A stretch of 35,277 bases of DNA, taken from contig NZ_MQTZ01000002.1 of NCBI RefSeq assembly GCF_001939115.1, positions 33,555-68,831 on the forward strand. Direction: 5' to 3'. Below, piece after piece: positions 15,547-23,250 of the stretch; position 1 is the first letter of the stretch; each line of letters begins with the position of its first letter. The position numbers and the translations under genes are program-made. The notes below the pieces were generated by a model, which saw only the letters and a program-made list of their open reading frames with translations, was not told the DNA's origin and searched no databases. This DNA is from Leptolyngbya sp. 'hensonii' (GTDB lineage Bacteria; Cyanobacteriota; Cyanobacteriia; GCF-001939115).

Positions 15547-15863
15547 CTTAGGAATGAGAATTAAATAACACCGATAAACTTTTGCTTGCCTTCATCCCCC
15601 TGCCCCCTCTCCCGGCCTACTGTGTACCCATAATCCCCTCCTGGGAGGGGTTAAGGTGGGTTCAACGATCCTGCTCCCGTTCCTAGACCCACCCTCGGCC
15701 CTGCGGGCCACCCCTCCCAGGAGGGGATTTCACGCGAGTCTGCTGACTTGAGCCAAACTTTTCAGAGAGCTGTATACGCGGTAGCTCCCGGCGGGAGAGG
15801 AGGAGGGGTTGGGGGTGAGGGTAGTCAGGACTTTGGCACTTGATTTAACTCTCATTCCTTACG
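15547..15863. repeat. Dispersed palindromic element, copy B, split by a second element
   Basis: The outer ends are inverted copies of each other (AAGGAATGAGA(A/G)TTAAAT at 15548 onward and its complement near 15843-15861). The left arm to 15616 and the right arm from 15785 together resemble copy A at 5069-5174 in reverse orientation; 15547-15580 is identical to the complement of 5141-5174. The G/C-rich central hairpin is interrupted by the 168-base element at 15617-15784. Without the insert and one target copy the element would be about 141 bases. Its right end supplies the stop codon of the DUF3007 gene. Confidence 0.85.
15617..15784. mobile_element. Miniature inverted-repeat element, copy 1, nested
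   Basis: 168 bases beginning CTACTGTGTACCC and ending ATACGCGGTAG; the ends are imperfect inverted repeats. It is flanked by the direct repeat CTCCCGGC (15609-15616 and 15785-15792), as expected of a target-site duplication. Inside, a 19-base arm at 15632-15650 is perfectly complementary to 15711-15729, so the element can fold on itself. It has no coding capacity and would need a transposase from elsewhere. The second copy is at 33715-33881. Confidence 0.85.
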
Positions 15864-16185
15864 ATTCCGTTTTCCCGGATGCTTCCTTGCGCTCCTGTTC
15901 AATCTCTGCCTGAAGTTTTTCCAGCTCTTCGGGTGTTAGTTCTTCCAGGCGTTTCTGGAGCACAGCATCCTGATAATCCTTAAGCTGCTGGTTGTAGGTC
16001 ATATTCTGGGTCAGGGCTCGCGCCAGATAGGTAACCAGCCAGACGATCAGCCCACCCACCAGAATGGCCTGACTCCAGACTCCGGCATCCTGACTGGTCA
16101 GGCCGAGAGCCTGCAATGCCACATAGAAGATACCACCGGCCAGAAAAATCCCCAAGCCAATTCCGATCGCATCAATTCGTCGCAT
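15859..16185 (-). CDS. DUF3007 family membrane protein
   Basis: 108 residues. Two membrane segments lie at about residues 6-28 ([22 protein letters not shown]) and 37-57 ([21 protein letters not shown]). A charged helical tail follows ([19 protein letters not shown]), probably coiled-coil. This matches the cyanobacterial/plastid DUF3007 family, which sits next to ndhL in many cyanobacteria and may act with the NDH-1 complex or thylakoid membrane; function is not established. The start overlaps the end of ndhL by 14 bases, so they form one operon. The stop codon lies in the terminal inverted repeat of the mobile element downstream, so the C-terminus may have been altered by the insertion. Confidence 0.88.
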   Translation of the reverse strand: MRRIDAIGIGLGIFLAGGIFYVALQALGLTSQDAGVWSQAILVGGLIVWLVTYLARALTQNMTYNQQLKDYQDAVLQKRLEELTPEELEKLQAEIEQERKEASGKTES

Positions 16186-16393
16186 GAATTTGTCGTTTCT
16201 GAGGACGGAAGTTTAACAGGGGACTCAGGAGCAACAGACCAGGGAAGAACAGAAACACCATGAAATACATCAACACGCGCTCGATCGATCCGGCAGTATA
16301 CCAGCGCAGATTCAAGTAGGTGAGGATGGCAACCGGAACGACCAGCAGGTAAGCACCAGCAAGGGCAGCATAAAGGGCAAGAACCAGGATCAT
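16172..16393 (-). CDS. ndhL: NAD(P)H-quinone oxidoreductase subunit L
   Basis: 73 residues with two membrane helices (about residues 4-25, [23 protein letters not shown]-like, and 40-59, [19 protein letters not shown]) separated by the family segment [16 protein letters not shown] short basic tail, NFRPQKRQ, follows. NdhL is an oxygenic-photosynthesis-specific subunit of the thylakoid NDH-1 complex; it helps ferredoxin-dependent cyclic electron flow and CO2 uptake, and was first found as IctA in Synechocystis. No clear Shine-Dalgarno precedes ATG 16393. It is first in the order ndhL, DUF3007, trpA. Confidence 0.94.
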   Translation of the reverse strand: MILVLALYAALAGAYLLVVPVAILTYLNLRWYTAGSIERVLMYFMVFLFFPGLLLLSPLLNFRPQKRQIHATN

Positions 16394-16554
16394 AACGGGA
16401 TGTACAGCATTGGTTAATGGATGACGCTCTCTATAGTACCGCTTCCGAACTCCCTAAGGGGATGGTTCCGAGAATCTACTCGATAAGAAGTACCTGACGC
16501 AGCCATTGACGCTGTACAATGTATCTTCCATGGATTCAAATTTGAATCTGACTG

Positions 16555-16637
16555 GGGGGCATGGCGGAATGGCAGACGCTACGGACTTAAAATCCGTTGA
16601 CCGCAAGGTCGTGTGGGTTCAAGTCCCACTGCCCCCA
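16555..16637 (+). tRNA. tRNA-Leu (anticodon TAA), without intron
   Basis: 83 nucleotides with acceptor GGGGGCA/TGCCCCC, anticodon stem ACGGA/TCCGT closing the loop CTTAAAA, a long variable arm (GACC-GCAA-GGTC) and T-arm GTGGG/CCCAC with loop TTCAAGT. The long variable arm and TAA anticodon identify leucine. The anticodon loop is continuous, so the group I intron that splits this gene in many cyanobacteria is absent. No CCA is encoded. Confidence 0.96.
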
Positions 16638-16735
16638 TTTAGAAGAATAGCTAATTTCAGCCGCTCATAAGGTGTTCAGGCTGTTTAATCAGGCAAAAGG
16701 GGCAGAATTAGAGGGAGCTACTGGAGGGATAGGCC

Positions 16736-17290
16736 ATGGTTGCAACCGTAAAAAGCCTGACGCTGGAAGAGTTCTTACAGCTTCCAGAGACAAAGCCCAC
16801 ATCCGAGTTTATTAATGGAGCGGTGATCCAGAAGCCCATGCCCCAGGGAGAGCATAGCCGCTTGCAGTGGAAACTGTGCGAAGCCATCAATCAAATCGCA
16901 GAGCCACAAAAAATAGCCTGTGCCTTTCCAGAATTACGCTGCACCTTTGGGGGCAATGCGATCGTGCCTGACATATCCGTATTCCGGTGGGACAGGATTC
17001 CCCGGCAGCCTTCGGGACGAGTCGCCAATCGGTTTGACCTCCATCCGGATTGGGCGATTGAAATCCTTTCACCCGACCAAAGCCAAACCAAAGTCTTAGG
17101 CAATTTGCTCCACTGTTCTCAGCACGGTACCGAACTGGGCTGGCTACTGGACCCAGCCGAAGCAAGTATTTTAGTGGTCTTTGCTGATCAGCGGGTGCAG
17201 TTGCTGAGGGCAGAGCGCCCACTCCCTGTTCCCAATGGCATTTCCTTATTCCTGACGGTGGAGCAGGTGTTTGGCTGGTTGAGTGTGTGA
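16736..17290 (+). CDS. Uma2 family (DUF820) putative restriction-fold nuclease
   Basis: 184 residues from ATG 16736, with a GGAGG site 8-12 bases upstream. It opens with the Uma2 pattern (SLTLEEFLQLPETKPTSEFINGAVI). The PD-(D/E)xK catalytic core is visible as VPDISVF and HPDWAIEILSPDQS, where Asp and the downstream Glu with its nearby polar residues would bind metal. Uma2 proteins are expanded in cyanobacteria, often near transposons or toxin-antitoxin genes, and are predicted endonucleases of unknown biological role. It follows tRNA-Leu by 98 bases and starts an accessory patch that includes a VapBC45-like pair and a decayed second Uma2 copy. Confidence 0.92.
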   Translation: MVATVKSLTLEEFLQLPETKPTSEFINGAVIQKPMPQGEHSRLQWKLCEAINQIAEPQKIACAFPELRCTFGGNAIVPDISVFRWDRIPRQPSGRVANRFDLHPDWAIEILSPDQSQTKVLGNLLHCSQHGTELGWLLDPAEASILVVFADQRVQLLRAERPLPVPNGISLFLTVEQVFGWLSV

Positions 17291-17900
17291 TACAACCGGA
17301 GCCACAAAATTTAAAAACTAATATTTCTTGGTAATCCCTAGCATCACTGAATTTTGCTTTTTTACAGAGGAAAACCTATTTTTAAGTTGATGTTATCTTA
17401 TGCTTTAAAGAGCGGGTGTTTCTACGCAAAATCAATGTGAAATTTAGCTGTTCTACCATTACATAGCAGTTTTCATTCATGTGAGGTACATCAAGACCGT
17501 TGATTAATAAGCTTTTAATCTCTAATGCATGTACCTTATCCGGTAGATAAATGCGATGACATCTCAACCCGCTTCTTAATACAAATATACTATAAGACGT
17601 CTGAAATCTCTTAAGGGTTTGAGTAAAGTTTTTGGTAACCGTGGCCTGAATCCGAATAAGTAGGTTGGCATAATTAAATCGAGGATAAATGCCGGGTATG
17701 TGACCTTGAATGGAATGTGACCAAAATTGGAGATTACCTGCGCTACAAATGGCTAGGCAAAGGCTGGGTGAATATCAGTATCTAGATGAATAGCTAGTTT
17801 CAGCAGAATGCAGGTTCTATGGGTTCGCTTGGTCAGACTATTCCACCTCTTGACACCTCAAGCTAAACTGCTATCTAGAATCCGAGTTTTATAGTTGAGT
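17291..17900. other. AT-rich spacer without a recognised gene
   Basis: About 600 bases with lower GC than its neighbours. The only open frame above 60 codons (17382-17567, minus) has no ribosome site and no recognisable protein. No transposase remnant, tRNA fragment or terminator with a T-run is evident. The composition suggests degraded or acquired DNA between the Uma2 gene and the toxin-antitoxin pair. Confidence 0.5.
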
Positions 17901-18608
17901 GTGACATTCAAAGATCACAAGCTAGATTTCCGTAATATTCCGACCTACTCGATCGTTGATGCTGCCCGATATTTGACGATTCCAGTGGGAACTTTGAGAT
18001 CGTGGCTTCAGGGGCGTTATTACCCGGTAGAAGATGGTAAGCGTTTTTTTGAACCTCTTATCCAACGACCTGACCCTGACATACCGCAGCTTTCCTTTAC
18101 CAACCTGGTAGAAGCCCATGTATTGCGGGCGATTCGTGAGATTCATGGCGTTCGACTAGACAAGGTTCGGACAGCTCTAGATTATATTGACCAACAGTTT
18201 GATATTCCCCATCCTTTAGCCCGGATTGAATTTCAGACGGATGGCATTAGCTTGTTTATTGAATCAATGGGGCGGCTCATCAATGCTTCTGAAAAGGGGC
18301 AACTGGAGATGCAAAACGTTCTGAAGCATTTGCTAGAACGAATTGAGTGGGATAAAGGCGGTATTGCTGCCCGCTTGTTCCCCTTGACTCGAATCAAAGA
18401 TCAGAATGCTCCTAAAATCCTGGTCATTGATCCTCGAATCTCGTTTGGTCGTCCGATCTTGACGGGAACAGGAATCCCAACTGCAATCCTGGCTGAACGA
18501 TACAAGGCAGGGGAGGCAATGGATAACTTGGCTGAAGATTATGGCTGCGATCGGCTTCAAATTGAAGCGGCAATCCGCTGCGAGTTGACGATGCAACAGG
18601 CTGCATGA
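17901..18608 (+). CDS. VapB45-like antitoxin (HTH plus DUF433)
   Basis: 235 residues from GTG 17901; a TTG two codons earlier is an alternative, and neither has a clear ribosome site. Residues near 15-50 (YSIVDAARYLTIPVGTLRSWL) form a MerR-like helix-turn-helix. The middle is helical with VEAHVLRAIREIHGVRL. The C-terminus from about residue 170 (ILVIDPRISFGRPILTGTGI) is a DUF433 domain, with GTGIPTAILAERYKAGE as its core. This is the layout of VapB45-type antitoxins. It would bind and neutralise the downstream PIN-like protein and repress its own promoter. Its TGA stop overlaps the ATG of the partner gene (ATGA), typical of coupled toxin-antitoxin pairs. Confidence 0.85.
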   Translation: MTFKDHKLDFRNIPTYSIVDAARYLTIPVGTLRSWLQGRYYPVEDGKRFFEPLIQRPDPDIPQLSFTNLVEAHVLRAIREIHGVRLDKVRTALDYIDQQFDIPHPLARIEFQTDGISLFIESMGRLINASEKGQLEMQNVLKHLLERIEWDKGGIAARLFPLTRIKDQNAPKILVIDPRISFGRPILTGTGIPTAILAERYKAGEAMDNLAEDYGCDRLQIEAAIRCELTMQQAA

Positions 18609-19042
18609 CCGAAGAAGCTCAGAAACCGATATTCTTTATCGATCGGGCATTGGGTAAAAAATTTGTGGCAGATGCCTTGAGAAGTGCAGGAGCAGTGGTC
18701 GAGGTTCATGAGGATCACTTTGCTCCTGCTGCTCCCGATACAGAATGGTTGCCTGAAGTTTCTCGACGGGGTTGGATTACTGTGACCAGAGATGCCAAGA
18801 TTGGGCTAAATCTCCTGGAGCAGGTTGCGATCGCTAGTTCAGAAGCCAGGGTATTTGTGTTGTCTGTTGACCAGGCAACCGGGGAGGAGATGGCCAAGGC
18901 GGTAGGAGCAGCTCTTCCTAAAATGGAGCGACTGATCGTGAGCCATTCAGCCCCCTTCATTGCCAAGATCTTTGAGTTTGGTCAGGTCAGGATGTGGAAG
19001 GATCGGAAGAAGTTGTTAAAAACCTTGAAGATAAGTAGGTAG
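18605..19042 (+). CDS. VapC45-like PIN-fold toxin
   Basis: 145 residues starting inside the stop of the antitoxin gene. IFFIDRALGKKF places an early acidic residue (Asp13), and GWITVTRDAKIGLN gives a second (Asp63). The order and spacing fit the VapC45/DUF5615 branch of PIN-like nucleases rather than classical VapC. The later strand ARVFVLSVDQATGEE and a basic tail (RMWKDRKKLLKTLKISR) complete the domain. The expected activity is metal-dependent RNA cleavage that slows growth when the antitoxin is lost; the RNA target is unknown. All visible acidic residues appear intact, so the toxin may be active. Confidence 0.82.
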   Translation: MTEEAQKPIFFIDRALGKKFVADALRSAGAVVEVHEDHFAPAAPDTEWLPEVSRRGWITVTRDAKIGLNLLEQVAIASSEARVFVLSVDQATGEEMAKAVGAALPKMERLIVSHSAPFIAKIFEFGQVRMWKDRKKLLKTLKISR

Positions 19043-19092
19043 ACCTAATTATTTCTAGGATGGGTAGAGCGAAGTAAAACTAATGTGGGTGC

Positions 19093-19113
19093 TGGGTTTC
19101 ATTCTTCAACCCA
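19093..19113. repeat. Hairpin from a dispersed cyanobacterial repeat
   Basis: TGGGTT and AACCCA flank a nine-base loop within a degenerate stretch from about 19060 to 19118 that resembles the widespread cyanobacterial spacer repeat ending in GGGTTTCATTCTTCAACCC. It sits just beyond the toxin gene and may help end its transcript, although there is no T-run. Confidence 0.5.
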
Positions 19114-19118
19114 ACCGA

Positions 19119-19402
19119 CTAGCTCAACCCGTCCTCAAATTCTGCCAATGCCCGACTGTATCCGATCGTTTGGGCTTTCTCGATCGTCTGACAGACCATT
19201 TCAATCATGGGTAAGTCTGGAAAAGTAGGAGTAAAGGGGACATAATTTCCAACGTTCCATTGCAGTAGTTGATCCGGGGAACCCGACGATCTTCACCCAG
19301 TTCTCCCAATAGTTCCTCATATTACTACCAGGGCACCTTTGGAATCAGGACATGACTTCCGGGAGATAACTCGATGGCTTTAATCGGGATGGCAACTGTC
19401 AT
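19119..19402 (-). pseudogene. Decayed Uma2 (DUF820) gene
   Basis: Read on the minus strand from ATG 19402 it gives MTVAIPIKAIELSPGSHVLI and then a Uma2-like continuation, but codons 26 and 27 are TAG TAA where the family usually has two glutamines (W-Q-Q-Y-E). The frame continues as YEELLGELGEDRR...INYCNGTLEIMSP, a clear Uma2 N-terminal half. The catalytic middle is then missing. After a frame change the sequence resumes with a Uma2-like C-terminal part (FPDLPMIEMVCQTIEKAQ) and stops at 19119. An intact protein would be about 180-240 residues, so this is a remnant with stops, an internal deletion and a frameshift. Confidence 0.8.
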
Positions 19403-19454
19403 ACGCTGACCTCAGTTTTTGGGAGGAATGCCCTTATTGTATTTTTAGCTCACT

Positions 19455-20672
19455 TTATGCTGCGCATTGCTCCCGGCTCAGTTTCTGCTCACAAGCGGTT
19501 TGCTCAGATGCATTCAGATTGTCCACATCCCGGCGCAGGATCATCCCATTGTGAGCCGTCAAGAATCGAGGTAGTTGGTCATACTGAATCAGTTGCAATG
19601 TCTGCATGTCGTAGGTGGTATAGGTGGTCAACTCCGGGCCATTGAAATTGATATCCACTACCGTCAGAGACTTACCGGGAGGAACATTGCCTTCAATCAA
19701 GGGACGGGGACCGGCACCCAGAATCCCCATGTGCAGCAATTGGAGTTTGCCTTTGTGGGCCGGATAGTAGGCATGGTGATGCCCACTAATATAGGTACTA
19801 ACCTTGTATTTCTCCAGCATGGCCCGAAGCTGGTCAGCATTTTCCAGGACTTCGCCCGGTTCATCCCGACCGATCGCCACCCCATACAGAGGCAGATGAC
19901 CCAGGAGAATTCGCATTTTGGCCTGCTGAGCTTTGGGACTGGCGAGACTTTTCTCCACCCAGGCCAGCTTTTCCTTCGAGATTTTGCTGGAGGAGCCATC
20001 CCACACCAGGAAGAAAATGTCTTTGTGCTCGAAGGTGTAGAAGAATGGGAAATCATTGCGATCGACGAACTGCACCCCCGGATCATGCTCCGGTTGCTTC
20101 CAGAATGCAGCCGTTACATCCCGTTCCGTCTGAAACAGGAACTGACCCCTTACCCCCAGGGCACTAGAGGCATCGTGGTTGCCGACGGTAAAGCCAAAAG
20201 GCACTTTCGCCCGACGCATGGGAGCGGCGATCCGCTGGTCAAAGGCAGTCCACATGGCCTTCATATTGGCCTGGGTCAATCTGGGGTCCTGACCCGCCAC
20301 CATATCCCCGCCGCAGACGACCAGATCTGGTTGCCAGAAGGGAATCAAGGCTAGGCCCTGATCAACTTCCGGGTCATAATCCGTCGAGCCATAGGCACTA
20401 TTAAGATCGCTGATCACCAGCAGGCGAACATCCCCTCTGGGCGGGTTGTACAGCCCCTTGGGGCCAGCACTGGCCACGATCGCGGCAGTTTCGGGGGGAA
20501 GGGCGATCGGAGAAGGGGAGATCGACGGTTTTGGCGATGACTTCGGCTGTGATGGCACCACCGTAGGCGCATTGTCAGAAGCCGTGTTCTGGACATTAGC
20601 AGCAGCACAGGCCACGCAAATACTGAGAATCAATCCAAGCAGGGAGAAGAAGAAAAATCGCCACCAGCGCAT
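19455..20672 (-). CDS. Secreted calcineurin-like metallophosphoesterase
   Basis: 405 residues. An N-terminal hydrophobic segment (residues 5-25, FFFFSLLGLILSICVACAAA) is a signal peptide or lipoprotein signal; the cysteine spacing is not a good lipobox, so cleavage type is open. A Ser/Pro-rich linker (residues 32-60) leads to the catalytic domain. The metal-binding motifs are SDLN (Asp89, with Asn in place of the usual His), GGDM (Asp123), GNHD (Asn165-Asp167), GHLPLYG, and GHHHAYYP. It should hydrolyse phosphate esters in the periplasm or outside the cell; the substrate cannot be told. The C-terminal 60 residues, with cysteines in TACEQKLSREQC, form a possible disulfide-bonded tail. Confidence 0.9.
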   Translation of the reverse strand: MRWWRFFFFSLLGLILSICVACAAANVQNTASDNAPTVVPSQPKSSPKPSISPSPIALPPETAAIVASAGPKGLYNPPRGDVRLLVISDLNSAYGSTDYDPEVDQGLALIPFWQPDLVVCGGDMVAGQDPRLTQANMKAMWTAFDQRIAAPMRRAKVPFGFTVGNHDASSALGVRGQFLFQTERDVTAAFWKQPEHDPGVQFVDRNDFPFFYTFEHKDIFFLVWDGSSSKISKEKLAWVEKSLASPKAQQAKMRILLGHLPLYGVAIGRDEPGEVLENADQLRAMLEKYKVSTYISGHHHAYYPAHKGKLQLLHMGILGAGPRPLIEGNVPPGKSLTVVDINFNGPELTTYTTYDMQTLQLIQYDQLPRFLTAHNGMILRRDVDNLNASEQTACEQKLSREQCAA

Positions 20673-20801
20673 AGGACTACCTGACTTTGTGTAGGTGATT
20701 AACCAGACTGTGCCAACGCCTGCCTCAGATGATAGGCTGTGGGTTGAGTTACCGGTAAGAATTTACCCTGTTTACTGCTTCTTGTGTAGGTTTCTTCCTG
20801 T

Positions 20802-21731
20802 ATGTCAGAGCAACTGCCCCCACCCCCAGAATCAGAACCGCCTGCGGCAACACCCCCTGCCCAGTCCCGACCAACTCGCTCTAGTTCAGAACTGGAACAA
20901 TTGACCCAGATTTTGCAAGCCACCTGGAAACGAGCCAGACCCATTCTGGCTGGAATTGGAGCAGTAGTTTTGGACCTGATGATTCAGCTTTTGAACAGGG
21001 TGCAGCGGCAACTGGAAGCAGAAACTGAGAAGTCGGCAATTCAGCGATCGTCATCAGAGGCCAGTTCCACCCCAAACCCCGCACCGCCTGAGGGCGCAGT
21101 GCCCCAACTCCTGTATCGCCTGCAGGAAATCTGGCAGATTGTCCTGGGGCTGGTCCGCTCCCGCCTGCCCAAACCTCTGCGCCAGACTCTCCCAGACGGA
21201 GTCCTCACGATCGGAATTTCGGCTCTGCTGGCGATCGTCCTCTGGACCACCTCCTCTATCCTTCCTGGTGGACAGCCGCAATCCGTAGCGAAAGCTCCCT
21301 CGGAACCTGCGGCTCCCCCGGCCCTGACCTCCCCGGAGTTGGGAGAGCCGATCGCCGTGGAACCTCCCCTGGCCGATCTGCCCCTGCCCTCGATCGCGCC
21401 TCCTGTAGAGGAACCCCCTCCTCCCCTGCAACTGACCCCAGAGCAACAGTTGATTGCCCGGATTCAGGATCAGGTGGCCGAAGTCACCGATCACTATGCG
21501 TCGGGGCTGATTCAGTCGGTACAGGCCAACTTCAAGCGTAGTCGCTTAACGGTGAAGGTGAGTGATGGCTGGTACGAGTTGGGCTTCGACCAGCAGGATG
21601 GGCTGGCCAATGAAGTGTTTCAGCGATCGCAGACCCTGGATTTTGAAAAGCTGGAATTACTGGACAGTGCCGGGACACTGTTGGCCCGCAGTCCAGTGGT
21701 GGGAGATCGGATGATTGTGCTGCAGCGATAG
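20802..21731 (+). CDS. Membrane-anchored protein of unknown function with Pro-rich linkers
   Basis: 309 residues. The N-terminus is Pro/Glu-rich (PPPPESEPPAATPPAQ) without a signal peptide. A hydrophobic helix near residues 45-65 is amphipathic and uncertain. The clear membrane segment is near residues 130-150 (GVLTIGISALLAIVLWTTSSI). A Pro-rich stretch follows, then a compact C-terminal domain of about 95 residues (LIARIQDQVAEVTDHY onward, with VKVSDGWYELG and KLELLDSAGTLLARSPVVG). That final domain looks conserved in cyanobacteria, but I cannot assign a function. Orientation is likely with the last domain in the periplasm or lumen. It stands between two minus-strand genes, with weak ribosome binding at ATG 20802. 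Confidence 0.72.
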   Translation: MSEQLPPPPESEPPAATPPAQSRPTRSSSELEQLTQILQATWKRARPILAGIGAVVLDLMIQLLNRVQRQLEAETEKSAIQRSSSEASSTPNPAPPEGAVPQLLYRLQEIWQIVLGLVRSRLPKPLRQTLPDGVLTIGISALLAIVLWTTSSILPGGQPQSVAKAPSEPAAPPALTSPELGEPIAVEPPLADLPLPSIAPPVEEPPPPLQLTPEQQLIARIQDQVAEVTDHYASGLIQSVQANFKRSRLTVKVSDGWYELGFDQQDGLANEVFQRSQTLDFEKLELLDSAGTLLARSPVVGDRMIVLQR

Positions 21732-21798
21732 GGGATTAAAGGCTGGGTTGACCCCATCTCCAGTTGCGGAATGTAGGTGGAGTTGGATTGTGATGTTG

Positions 21799-21832
21799 TC
21801 TGAATCTTTTCCATATCTGAATCTTTTCCATA
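21799..21832. repeat. 17-base tandem duplication
   Basis: TCTGAATCTTTTCCATA occurs twice in direct succession (21799-21815, 21816-21832) in the spacer between the two convergent genes, probably a slippage product. Confidence 0.9.
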
Positions 21833-21837
21833 ACAAA

Positions 21838-21859
21838 GGGCACGACCTTTGCCGTGCCC
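21838..21859. terminator. Hairpin between convergent genes
   Basis: GGGCACG pairs perfectly with CGTGCCC across an eight-base loop. On the minus strand it is followed by TTTGTTAT, a weak T-tract, so it may end the PEP-CTERM transcript. On the plus strand no T-run follows. Confidence 0.5.
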
Positions 21860-21987
21860 TGATTAGATGCTGAGATTGGGACTCAGAGAATTCTCAGAGA
21901 TCGATCGACTAAATTGCAATCAAATTACAGTTGTCCCTGAGGGAATACGGAAATGCAACCTGGTCGATCAACACACAAGCCAGGTAC

Positions 21988-22785
21988 TTATGCCTTTTTC
22001 ATCCGCCGACGCTGCACCATCAAACCACCAAAGCTCAACAGACCGAGTACCATCGCCGGTTCAGGTATGGGCTTCACGGTACCCAAGGACTTACCCTTGA
22101 TAAGTACAGCAGAGTCAAAAATCCCATCTCCCACATCTTTGATCTTGATGCTGAGGGTATTCTTGGCATTTTTGTTCAACAATCCTTCAAATGTAAGGAC
22201 TGTGCTATATCCATCCAATTGAGTTCCTGGGGAGCCAGGAGGATTGCTGATAAAATCAGGGCTACCTGAACCCAGATTATCAACCGTTACCAAATCGCCA
22301 TTGTTCAATTTAGCCAGATTGACACCATTTAACAAGAGTTCGAAGGAGTCGTTAAATCCCTGCTTAACAAACTCTGGAAACTCTTCCGAACCAAAGACGT
22401 AGGAGAAGAAAAGCTTATCTGCTGTTGCATCGGCATCAAAACTGATATCGAGAGAGATATCATCCCCCGCTACCCCTGTAGCTCCAAAATCAAAAGACTC
22501 ATTAGGAGCGTCGTTAGGACCTACCACATCAACCACTTCTCCAGTGCTTAAGACAATGCCATCAGTCAAACCAAAGGGGTCTGCACTGAAGAGGCCAAAT
22601 GCCGCAGCGCCACCTGTAGGTGTAACTGAGAAATTGCTCAGGCCCGTGGTGGTACCCAGCAGGGCATTCAGGAGGTCAGTGCCATTGTTGTTTGGCGTAA
22701 TCGTGAATGCCATGGCTGAAGAACCAATGCCCACGGTGGCAGCAGTAACAGCAAAGGCAGTTGCGAGTGTGTGCAAAGCTTTCAT
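21988..22785 (-). CDS. PEP-CTERM sorted, choice-of-anchor L-like secreted protein
   Basis: 265 residues. The signal peptide covers residues 1-26 (LATAFAVTAATVGIGSSAMA). The central domain has the choice-of-anchor L pattern: FGLTDGIVLSTGEVVDVVGPN, an aspartate-rich DISLDISFDADATADKLFF, and VFGSEEFPEFVKQGFNDSFE. The tail PIPEPAMVLGLLSFGGLMVQ followed by RRRMKKA is a PEP-CTERM anchor, recognised and processed by an exosortase. It is therefore exported and placed at the cell surface or in exopolysaccharide. ATG 22785 has GAGGG upstream. No exosortase gene is in the window. The aspartates may bind calcium, which is inference. Confidence 0.9.
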   Translation of the reverse strand: MKALHTLATAFAVTAATVGIGSSAMAFTITPNNNGTDLLNALLGTTTGLSNFSVTPTGGAAAFGLFSADPFGLTDGIVLSTGEVVDVVGPNDAPNESFDFGATGVAGDDISLDISFDADATADKLFFSYVFGSEEFPEFVKQGFNDSFELLLNGVNLAKLNNGDLVTVDNLGSGSPDFISNPPGSPGTQLDGYSTVLTFEGLLNKNAKNTLSIKIKDVGDGIFDSAVLIKGKSLGTVKPIPEPAMVLGLLSFGGLMVQRRRMKKA

Positions 22786-23250
22786 ATCTATCCCTCAGGA
22801 GAAAATGATTTCTTGAGAAGCATTTCAGGAAATTTACACAGACTTTATCAAGCAATCAGGAGAACACACGCAAGTTTTAACAATTCTGTGTATTTTTTGA
22901 GTGCTTCTACTGATGAGCTTGCCATTGTTATCCCTGCTGTGGGAGGTAGCTTCAACAACAATTCATTGAAACTTCATATTTCTCCCTGGAGATTGTACCT
23001 TTCATAAAATCCACTTTTGCTGTCCGGAAATAGCTCAGGATCGTACTTCTGGCCAGTCAAGGTATTCGATCGAACACCCTACTTGCAGGCAATATAAATC
23101 TGCGATCGGGCTGGCTTCAATACAAATTCATCATTAAAGCCTGCTTTCAAGAGGTCACGGTGGTTAAAACCGCCATAACCATATCAACGAAATCCACCGG
23201 CAGGGATTTCTGTGACCGGGCCAATCCCTGGGACCATGACGGTCCTCAGT
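22786..23250. other. Spacer without a recognised gene
   Basis: About 465 bases. It holds the promoter side of the PEP-CTERM gene and the 3' flank of the FecR gene. Small inverted repeats are present (GGTGGTT...AACCGCC at 23159-23174; GGACC-GTCAT-GGTCC at 23231-23245), but neither is followed by a T-run. Short open frames on the plus strand lack ribosome sites and family resemblance. Confidence 0.5.

Noticed and set aside
16555-19402. Genomic island integrated at tRNA-Leu with an attachment-site duplication
   Set aside because: The accessory gene content fits, but I could not see a repeat of the tRNA 3' end downstream, and there is no integrase.
19575-20354. Plus-strand frame of 259 codons
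   Set aside because: Antisense of the metallophosphoesterase gene, whose metal motifs are all in the minus frame.
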